Origin: an uncultured Lachnospiraceae bacterium
GTDB lineage: Bacteria; Bacillota; Clostridia; Lachnospirales; Lachnospiraceae
Length of the DNA stretch: 12,351 nt
Direction: 5' to 3'
Assembly: GCA_910584115.1 (NCBI GenBank)
Contig: CAJTYN010000091.1
Location: forward strand, 1-12,351
Shown here: positions 1 through 5,084 of the stretch, in pieces
How positions within the stretch are numbered: the stretch's first letter is position 1
Layout: every line of letters starts with the position of its first letter
Notes under the pieces: model-generated
What the model saw: only the letters and a program-made list of their open reading frames with translations
The model's database searches: none
What the model was told of the DNA's origin: nothing
Made by a program: the position numbers and the translations under genes

Positions 1-119
1 TCATTATTAAAATTCTTGTACAGGATGTCTTCGATCTTGATCTTTTTTATCAGGCTTTCATCTTTTAAGTCTGTACCGTGCAGCGCATTGTACAGGCTCA
101 GGAGATTCTTTTTCTCTAC
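1..119 (-). pseudogene. 5'-truncated fragment resembling an Rpn family / PD-(D/E)XK nuclease transposase-like protein, runs off the left edge
   Basis: Reading leftward from the methylase stop, one frame encodes EKKNLLSLYNALHGTD, followed by a charged stretch and IEDILYKNFNN, before leaving the window. From memory, the 'LLSLYNALxGTxYxDPxxLEIxTLEDxIYMxxKND' pattern is typical of Rpn-like recombination-promoting nucleases and 'PD-(D/E)XK nuclease family transposase' proteins, abundant in Lachnospiraceae. Those proteins normally carry about 20 to 40 residues before this motif. Here the frame has no ATG, GTG or TTG between position 1 and about 330; upstream it merely stays open through the methylase gene in another frame, giving Gly/Asp-rich sequence that looks like shadow translation. 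I infer a 5'-truncated remnant. The family call rests on about 38 residues, so it is moderate. A non-canonical start or translational coupling from the methylase is a less likely alternative. Confidence 0.5.
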
Positions 120-1519
120 TCTTCCATCTCGAAGATCGTCTCCAGCGTCCGCCCCATCCGTTCCACCAGATCCACCACCAGCGCGTTCCCCATCATGAAC
201 CTGCGCTTGCGCAGCGGCATCTCCACGGTCTGACCGCTGCTCGTCCGGCAGTATTTCGTGTGGCCTGTGGGAAAGCCCTGGATGCGCTCCGTCTCCTCCG
301 CTGTCAGGAGCCGTATCCGGCCGGTCTGCCTGTCTCTCACGATATGGGTGGTGCGGCTGAAATTCCCTTCGGAGGTGAGCATCGTGCGGGCGGGCCGGTC
401 GTCCGCGTCGATCATTGCGATCGCGCCCTCTGAAAATATATATTCATGCCCGTTGGCCGCTCTGCGCGGCAGCTTCTTCGCCCCTCTCAAGTATTGCCAT
501 GTCTGCCGGTCTTCTTTTGGCAGCCGTTCTTTCGTCTCGTCGCTGTGGGTCACGTCCGGTCTGGTATAGTAGAGTTTTTCCAGGGGGATGAAATATCTCT
601 CATCCACCTGCCCTGTCTCCATGATATCCCCCAGCGTGATCTGTCCCCCCTCGTAGGCCGGCTGGGTCTTGGCCGTGTAGACGATGCCGTCTTTCATGAT
701 CCCGGTGTTCTCAAATCCGAAGGAAAATGAATCCGAGAGCTCGCCCAGCCCCGCGGGCAGCTCCGTGATCTGGATCTTGTTGGGATCTACGTCCAGGACC
801 GGGAACGTCACGGCGAAAAAGCCGTCCCTGGTCAAGATCCGGTCCATGCACATCCTGTTTTCACCCTCCGCCTCTTCCTTCTCACACCCTTGTCTGTAGC
901 CCGCCTGCGCCCGGATCCTCTCGTCGTATCCCGTGCCATTCTTGTAGGCAAAGATGAATGTGCGCCTCCTCCGCTGCTGCAGGCCGTACTCGGCGGCGTT
1001 TATGACCCGCCATTCCACCGTGTAGCCCTCGTCCCTGAAGCAGGCCAGCATGATGCCGAAATCCCGCCCCCGCTGCTTCGCCGGGGACCTGAGCAGGCGG
1101 TCCACATTTTCCAGGAGCACGAACGGCGGCTGTTTCTCCTCAATCGTCTCGCGGATGGACCACCAGAGGATCCCCTTTCGCCCCTCCAATCCTTTCGATG
1201 TGGCCAGCGAGGAGGCCACGGAATAATCCTGGCAGGGAAATCCGCCCACCAGGAGGTTGAAGTCGGGGAGCGCCTTTTTGTCTACGTCTTCTATGTTATC
1301 GTTGGTGGTGTCCGCGCCGTTCTTGTCCAGGCAGCTCCCGAAATGATGGACGTAACAGCCGTGGGCGTACTGGGTGTTTTTTTCGGCGGGTTCCCACTGG
1401 CTGAACCAGACCGTCTCCCATCTCTCCGGCGCTCTCATGTCCTCTAAGGTCTTTATCCCGTTCAGCCCGCAGCGAAAACCGCCCACCCCCGCAAACAATT
1501 CACAGACTGTCTTCTTCAT
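116..1519 (-). CDS. dcm: DNA (cytosine-5-)-methyltransferase
   Basis: This 467-residue enzyme should transfer methyl groups from S-adenosylmethionine to C5 of cytosine in a specific DNA site. The C5-methylase motifs are present in order: motif I ELFAGVGGFRCGL (residues 7-19, SAM binding), motif IV GGFPCQDYS with catalytic Cys96, motif VI LLENVD (Glu137), motif VIII QQRRRR (181-186), and the C-terminal motifs IX-X with RIQGFP (412-417) and MGNALV (443-448). The variable part between about 195 and 405 would hold the target recognition domain, including a PARTMLTSEG stretch, so site specificity cannot be read off. The ATG is preceded by AAAAGGAG at good spacing. Its first 20 bases overlap the 3' end of vsr, so the two are translationally coupled. 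It may be an orphan methylase or part of a restriction-modification system whose nuclease lies outside the window. Confidence 0.95.
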   Translation of the reverse strand: MKKTVCELFAGVGGFRCGLNGIKTLEDMRAPERWETVWFSQWEPAEKNTQYAHGCYVHHFGSCLDKNGADTTNDNIEDVDKKALPDFNLLVGGFPCQDYSVASSLATSKGLEGRKGILWWSIRETIEEKQPPFVLLENVDRLLRSPAKQRGRDFGIMLACFRDEGYTVEWRVINAAEYGLQQRRRRTFIFAYKNGTGYDERIRAQAGYRQGCEKEEAEGENRMCMDRILTRDGFFAVTFPVLDVDPNKIQITELPAGLGELSDSFSFGFENTGIMKDGIVYTAKTQPAYEGGQITLGDIMETGQVDERYFIPLEKLYYTRPDVTHSDETKERLPKEDRQTWQYLRGAKKLPRRAANGHEYIFSEGAIAMIDADDRPARTMLTSEGNFSRTTHIVRDRQTGRIRLLTAEETERIQGFPTGHTKYCRTSSGQTVEMPLRKRRFMMGNALVVDLVERMGRTLETIFEMEE

Positions 1520-2021
1520 ACGCTCTCCTTTTCATCTCGATATCAAAGATCGTCTCCTCCACGACCCGCACGCATTCGTCCGTATTTTTCAGGATATCCC
1601 TGCCCCAAAAATGGATGACCGTCCATCCCTCGTAGAGGAGCCTCTGGTCTTTCTCCCGGTCCCGCTCCATGTTGCGCTGGATCTTCTTTATCCAGTAATC
1701 CGGATTCTTGCCTTTTTCCAGCTTCGGCTTTAACACTTCCCAGTCTTTGCCGTGAAAAAATTCGCTGTCGCAGAAGATCGCCAGCTTGTATTTCGTCAGC
1801 GCGATGTCCGGACTCCCAGCCACTGTCCTGTAATTCTTCCGATAACGGTAGCCTTTGGCCCAGAGCGCCTTTCTCAGCTTGATCTCGATGCTGGTATCCT
1901 TGCCGCGTATCTTGCTCATGTTGGCGTGGCTCCTCTTCGAGACTTCTCCGGAAAACCTCGGTTCTCTTGCTCCCATCTGACCATCCTTTTTTGTAAGATC
2001 CGAAACCATTCCCGGAAACAT
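1500..2021 (-). CDS. vsr: Very short patch repair (Vsr-type) DNA mismatch endonuclease
   Basis: Vsr nicks DNA at T:G mismatches left by deamination of 5-methylcytosine and typically sits beside a C5-methylase, as here. Matches to the Vsr fold include KRSHANMSKIRGKDTSIE near the N-terminus, GSPDIAL with Asp72 (equivalent to E. coli Asp51), the core FCDSEFFHG (83-91), NMERDREKD with Asp121 (equivalent to Asp97), and the C-terminal GWTVIHFWG. Compared with E. coli Vsr, recalled from memory, the Thr63-His64 pair is replaced by Cys84-Asp85 and the zinc ligands appear absent, so this is a divergent form. Two starts are plausible: position 2021 (GAGG eight bases upstream) or the internal ATG at 1976 (AAAGGA seven bases upstream), which would give a 158-residue protein closer to the usual length. 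The likely promoter lies about 270 bases upstream at 2301-2329. Confidence 0.92.
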   Translation of the reverse strand: MFPGMVSDLTKKDGQMGAREPRFSGEVSKRSHANMSKIRGKDTSIEIKLRKALWAKGYRYRKNYRTVAGSPDIALTKYKLAIFCDSEFFHGKDWEVLKPKLEKGKNPDYWIKKIQRNMERDREKDQRLLYEGWTVIHFWGRDILKNTDECVRVVEETIFDIEMKRRAYEEDSL

Positions 2022-2063
2022 CTGGAAATCCTCAGACCTTCCATAAATTCTGCAAATAAATTG

Positions 2064-2078
2064 AATGTTATGAACATT
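2064..2078. repeat. Short inverted repeat upstream of vsr
   Basis: Perfect 6-bp arms AATGTT (2064-2069) and AACATT (2073-2078) are separated by three bases, 43 bases upstream of the vsr start. It could be an operator or a small leader hairpin. It is AT-rich and short, so chance is possible. Confidence 0.3.
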
Positions 2079-2113
2079 TACTACGATCCACGACCGCTCA
2101 GGTCTTTGGATGT

Positions 2114-2136
2114 GTACTTTTCTGCGAGAAAAGTAC
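2114..2136. repeat. Perfect 10-bp inverted repeat (first hairpin of composite element)
   Basis: Arms GTACTTTTCT (2114-2123) and AGAAAAGTAC (2127-2136) match perfectly around a 3-base GCG loop. With the adjacent GC-rich hairpin at 2145-2168 it forms a two-stem unit linked by a CAAAAGCG-type spacer. From memory, 'cttttGGTACTTTT...AAAAGTACC' units next to GC-rich CCCC/GGGG stems recur as dispersed intergenic repeats in Clostridia. That link is a recollection I could not test. Confidence 0.6.
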
Positions 2137-2144
2137 CAAAAGCG

Positions 2145-2168
2145 CCGGGGGACTGCGATTTCCCCCGG
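2145..2168. repeat. GC-rich inverted repeat (second hairpin of composite element)
   Basis: Arms CCGGGGGA (2145-2152) and TCCCCCGG (2161-2168) pair perfectly over an 8-base loop. It lies eight bases from the first hairpin. No T tract follows on either strand, so it is not an ordinary intrinsic terminator. It more likely belongs to a dispersed palindromic repeat or forms structure in the vsr leader RNA. Confidence 0.6.
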
Positions 2169-2204
2169 ACCCCTTAAAACGCTTTCTGAACGTCAGGTAT
2201 CCTA

Positions 2205-2282
2205 TTATCTGTAAATTTGCGGTGACCATGAGGTATCTAGGATCCTTGCTGGATATTCTTCCAGCTCCTTCCTTGATCTCAT
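2205..2282 (-). CDS. Possible 25-residue small ORF in the vsr leader
   Basis: An ATG 18 bases past the -10 box opens a 25-codon frame rich in charged residues (starting MRSRKELEEYPARILD) and ending in TAA. The predicted transcription start leaves only about 12 bases of 5' leader, and the ribosome binding site is weak (AGAAGAAG region). I do not recognise the peptide. It may be a leader peptide, a gene remnant or chance. The only support is its position directly behind a good promoter. Confidence 0.2.
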   Translation of the reverse strand: MRSRKELEEYPARILDTSWSPQIYR

Positions 2283-2300
2283 ATCACTTCTTCTGCTTTT

Positions 2301-2329
2301 ATTATACACAAAAAAGCTGTAAGATTCAA
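2301..2329 (-). promoter_or_regulatory. Sigma-A type promoter for vsr-methylase
   Basis: On the minus strand, -35 TTGAAT (2324-2329) and -10 TATAAT (2301-2306, consensus) are separated by exactly 17 bases. Transcription would start near 2294 and run toward vsr with a leader of about 270 bases. The -35 lies in the loop of the htrA terminator, and the spacer covers the terminator's 3' arm and T tract. Confidence 0.65.
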
Positions 2330-2347
2330 CGTAGATCCTTACAGCTT
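2307..2347 (-). terminator. Intrinsic terminator of htrA
   Basis: A perfect 10-bp stem, AAGCTGTAAG and CTTACAGCTT on the minus strand (2338-2347 and 2314-2323), with a 14-base loop is followed by a run of T. It lies about 50 bases past the htrA stop, oriented correctly to end htrA transcription. The stem is only moderately GC-rich, but the tract is clear. Confidence 0.75.
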
Positions 2348-2354
2348 CTCGAAA

Positions 2355-2390
2355 GGGCGCATGGAAATCTCTCCCGCGATCCATGCGCCC
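2355..2390 (-). terminator. Terminator-like hairpin just after htrA
   Basis: Arms of 11 bp, GGGCGCATGGA and TCCATGCGCCC read on the minus strand (2380-2390 and 2355-2365), pair perfectly over a 14-base loop, seven bases past the htrA stop. Only TTT follows, so termination would be weak. It may protect the htrA mRNA 3' end or act in tandem with the terminator at 2307-2347. Confidence 0.5.
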
Positions 2391-2397
2391 CGTCTTC

Positions 2398-3963
2398 TTA
2401 TTCTACACCTTTCATATCTTTTCTATTTCCCAATGTGACGGATATGGTGTGTTCTTTGTACTGGCCGCCTTCCGCTCTCTGGACCACGACTTCCACTGTC
2501 TCCCCGGCCGCGTAATACTCCAGCCGCCCGATCAGTTCTTCCGTGGAGGACATCTTCGTCCCATCCAGGGATGTGACGATATCATTGGGCAGGATGCCCG
2601 CTTTTTCTGCGGGTCCGCCTTCTGTGAGTTCTGATACGAATACGCCCGTGGGCATCCCGTACATCTGACTGATCTCCGCGGAAACATCCTTGCAGGAGAT
2701 GCCGATGTAGGAAGCCTTGTCTTCGTCTACTTTTTCCCGAGTCTCCCTGCTCATCAGGTCGTCCAGGATCGGCATCGCCGTGGAGATGGGGATCGCGTAT
2801 CCCATGCCCTCGACCGCGTTGTCCGCCAGCTTCGCGGAGTTGATCCCGATCACCTGGCCGCTCATATTTAAGAGGGCGCCGCCGCTGTTCCCGGGGTTGA
2901 TCGCCGCGTCTGTCTGGATGCAGGGAGTGGTCATATCCTGTACATAACGATCCAGCGCGCTCACGTAACCGGAGGTCACCGACTGGCCGTATCCCAGCGC
3001 ATTGCCGATGGCGACCACCTGCTCGCCCACCACGAGATCGTCTGAGCTGCCCAACTGGGCGATCTTGATCTCTTTCATCGTTTCCTGCGGGATCTCATCC
3101 TTCTTCACCGCGATGACGGCCAGGTCGTTTTCCACATCCGTGCCCTTGATCTGCGCTGCCACTGCGTTCTCTGTGTCCGCGCCGCCCATCTGTTCTCCCT
3201 CGCCGTTTGGACCCTGCCCGGAGGCAATGTCTGTGGACGGCTCCACTTTCCCTGTCTCCGCGCCCACAAAGCAGACGCTCAGGGTCTTCGCCCCTTCCAC
3301 CACATGGTTGTTCGTGGCGATCAGGAGCTCCGTATCATTTTCCCCGACGATGATCCCGGAACCGCTGGATTCCCCTTCGTATTCCTGGGTCCCTCCGCCG
3401 CCCCATCCGAAGAAATCAAATGTGGGGATCTCCTGGACGCTGATGGATGTGATTGCGACCACAGACGGCATCGTGTTCTTTGCCACGTCCGCCACGCTCG
3501 TCGTACCCACAGGCATCAGCACGGACGATCTCTTGTCTGTCGCCGCAGTATCATCAGACTTCTCTGTCTCATCCTCGGCCGGGATCATGCTGACGGTCCC
3601 CACTTCCTGACCGGATCCTTCCTTTCCGAAGAAATGATCACCCAGCACGTTGACTCCCTGGAAAGCCACTCCGGCCACCAGCCCGAAGACCAGGCCCCCG
3701 GCAATCACTGCCGTCATCTTCCTGCCCAGGCCGCTGCTCTTCTTCTTGTTTACGGGCGGTCTCGGAGGCGTCGGGGGTGTCTGGTAATAGGACTGCCGCT
3801 GATAGGACTGGCCGCCGCCCTGCCCCGCCTGGTAATAGCCGTATGGACTCTGGCCTGTCTGACTCCTGTTCCCTTGACTCCTATCTTGACTCTGATCCTC
3901 TTGGTCCCTTTTCTCCTGTCCATCTGGCTCTGATCCATTGATCAAAATAAAATCGTTCCCCAT
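2398..3963 (-). CDS. htrA: HtrA/DegP-like membrane-anchored serine protease with PDZ domain
   Basis: A 521-residue surface protease expected to degrade misfolded proteins outside the membrane. A Gln/Tyr/Gly-rich cytoplasmic N-terminus (about 1-80) is followed by one transmembrane segment (about 83-103), an acidic linker, a trypsin-like domain (about 155-400) and a single PDZ domain (about 417-512). The triad is visible: His220 in ATNNHVV, Asp280 in VENDLAVI and Ser360 in NPGNSGGAL. Between the strands after His220 lies a Gly/Glu-rich insertion (about 240-268). A longer frame reaches 4143, but the ATG at 3963 has AAAGGAG nine bases upstream, and the extra 60 residues would run into the preceding glycosyltransferase, so I use 3963. 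I see no convincing promoter in the 122-base gap upstream. It ends at a terminator-like hairpin and a terminator. Confidence 0.95.
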   Translation of the reverse strand: MGNDFILINGSEPDGQEKRDQEDQSQDRSQGNRSQTGQSPYGYYQAGQGGGQSYQRQSYYQTPPTPPRPPVNKKKSSGLGRKMTAVIAGGLVFGLVAGVAFQGVNVLGDHFFGKEGSGQEVGTVSMIPAEDETEKSDDTAATDKRSSVLMPVGTTSVADVAKNTMPSVVAITSISVQEIPTFDFFGWGGGGTQEYEGESSGSGIIVGENDTELLIATNNHVVEGAKTLSVCFVGAETGKVEPSTDIASGQGPNGEGEQMGGADTENAVAAQIKGTDVENDLAVIAVKKDEIPQETMKEIKIAQLGSSDDLVVGEQVVAIGNALGYGQSVTSGYVSALDRYVQDMTTPCIQTDAAINPGNSGGALLNMSGQVIGINSAKLADNAVEGMGYAIPISTAMPILDDLMSRETREKVDEDKASYIGISCKDVSAEISQMYGMPTGVFVSELTEGGPAEKAGILPNDIVTSLDGTKMSSTEELIGRLEYYAAGETVEVVVQRAEGGQYKEHTISVTLGNRKDMKGVE

Positions 3964-4085
3964 ACTCGATATCTCCTTTCTATGCGCTGTTTCTATCTCG
4001 TATATCTGTGATCCTCTTGACTTATGGGTACAGTCTAGCAACGAAATGTGTTTAAATTGTGATGGATCGTTTAAAAAAGGGTGTT

Positions 4086-5009
4086 TTATCTCCAATAGGA
4101 CGGCGACATGGTACACGCCCGGATCCATTTTTCCGGCAGCCATCTGTAGTGTTTTCCAAGCTGGTATCCCATATATTTGAAACCGCTCTGCATAAAAAGT
4201 CTTGCCAGCAGCCAGGGCTTCCCTAAGCGGAACAGGTAACGGGCCGTCTGAAAGACCAGGGCCGCGCCTTCCTTCTCCGCGGGGACATCCGCGAAGACCT
4301 CCGGGTGCTCCGCCTGGGAGACGCCCAGGTCAAAATTCCTGTGAAACTGATCCATACAGCTATAGTTATGGGAATGAGTCACCTGAGCGTCCGCCGCATA
4401 AGCGATCTTATAGCCGGCCTGGATCAGTCCGGCCCCGTAGATCATGTCCTCATTGAAGATCGCTCTGGGTATGAATCCGCCCTGCCTCTGATAGATCTCC
4501 CGGTCATATGCCGCGCATACATTGGAGCAGAAATATGTCTTGATCCCCAATCTCTCCAGATCTGCTTTCGTCTTGACCGCGCTTTCCGCCGGATAATTGA
4601 AACTCCTGGTAAATGCCTCGATGCAGTGGGCGTTCCCGGCCGCGAGCTGGCGGGCGTAGCTGGCCGCCACCTTGGGCTGCGTGAGCGGCCGGATCAGATT
4701 TTCGATCATATCCCTGCTGCGGGGAAGAGCGTCCTGGGTCATGCACACGAGGACGTCCCCTTCTGCGTATGTGGCCCCCAGCCGCCTGGTCCCCCCGTGG
4801 TCGAACTCTGCCTTTGATATGTGATGCACCTGCAGAGTGGGTCTGCCCTCTTCCCAGCCCGGATCCCAGAACCGCTCCTCCGTATTCATGATGATCACAC
4901 GGCGGATCGGATAACTCTGCCCGTCCAGGCGTTCCAAGAGCTTTTTGAACTGCCTGCCCGGCTTATACGTGGGGATCAGCACATCCACCTGAAATCTCAT
5001 CTCTTCCAT
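4086..5009 (-). CDS. GT2 family glycosyltransferase, rhamnosyltransferase-like
   Basis: A 307-residue cytoplasmic or membrane-associated enzyme predicted to transfer a sugar, plausibly rhamnose, to a growing surface glycan. The GT-A fold opens with VDVLIPTYKPG (8-18). FDHGGTR (69-75) and TQDALP (91-96) are typical of the RfbF-like rhamnosyltransferase group and would contact the nucleotide sugar and metal. FNEDMIYGAGLIQAGYKIAY (185-204) carries the likely catalytic acidic pair, and THSHNYS follows. A longer frame starts at 5078, but that start lies inside the terminator hairpin at 5039-5076. The ATG at 5009 has AAAGGAG six bases upstream, so I choose it. It follows the LCP ligase gene and that hairpin, and no promoter is evident, so expression may depend on readthrough. 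Substrate is inferred only from motif style. Confidence 0.88.
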   Translation of the reverse strand: MEEMRFQVDVLIPTYKPGRQFKKLLERLDGQSYPIRRVIIMNTEERFWDPGWEEGRPTLQVHHISKAEFDHGGTRRLGATYAEGDVLVCMTQDALPRSRDMIENLIRPLTQPKVAASYARQLAAGNAHCIEAFTRSFNYPAESAVKTKADLERLGIKTYFCSNVCAAYDREIYQRQGGFIPRAIFNEDMIYGAGLIQAGYKIAYAADAQVTHSHNYSCMDQFHRNFDLGVSQAEHPEVFADVPAEKEGAALVFQTARYLFRLGKPWLLARLFMQSGFKYMGYQLGKHYRWLPEKWIRACTMSPSYWR

Positions 5010-5038
5010 CTCTCGCTCCTTTGAAAAATAAGTTGCAA

Positions 5039-5076
5039 GAGCCGCCAGCCTACCTTTTAGGGTAGCCTGGCGGCTC
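5039..5076 (-). terminator. Intrinsic terminator or attenuator after the LCP ligase gene
   Basis: A 16-bp stem with one mismatch (arms 5039-5054 and 5061-5076, GAGCCGCCAG at the base) closes a 6-base loop eight bases past the LCP stop. The tail on the minus strand is interrupted (TTGCAACTTATTTTT), so termination may be partial and let the downstream rhamnosyltransferase-like gene be transcribed. Confidence 0.75.
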
Positions 5077-5084
5077 ACTTCTGC

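Larger units (their letters stand above)
2022..2397. other. 376-base intergenic region between htrA and vsr
   Basis: In minus-strand order this gap holds an 11-bp hairpin, an intrinsic terminator for htrA, an overlapping promoter, a possible 25-codon ORF, a composite element of two perfect hairpins, a short AATGTT/AACATT palindrome and the vsr ribosome binding site. The part nearest vsr (about 2022-2080) is visibly AT-rich compared with the flanking genes. I see no tRNA or recognisable structured RNA class here. The long leader before vsr is unusual. Confidence 0.7.

Noticed and set aside
890..1447. Plus-strand open frame opposite the methylase
   Set aside because: It lies entirely antisense to the well-supported C5-methylase motifs and shows no domain.
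3964..4085. Possible promoter for htrA (TTGCTA or GATATA-like boxes)
   Set aside because: No pair of boxes has both reasonable match and 16-18 base spacing, so I do not call one.
3964..4143. 60-residue N-terminal extension of HtrA
   Set aside because: The extension has no membrane or signal features, overlaps the upstream glycosyltransferase, and the internal ATG at 3963 has a strong AAAGGAG site.
5010..5078. 23-residue N-terminal extension of the rhamnosyltransferase-like protein
   Set aside because: It is read from the terminator hairpin. The ATG at 5009 has a good ribosome binding site and starts just before the GT-A fold.
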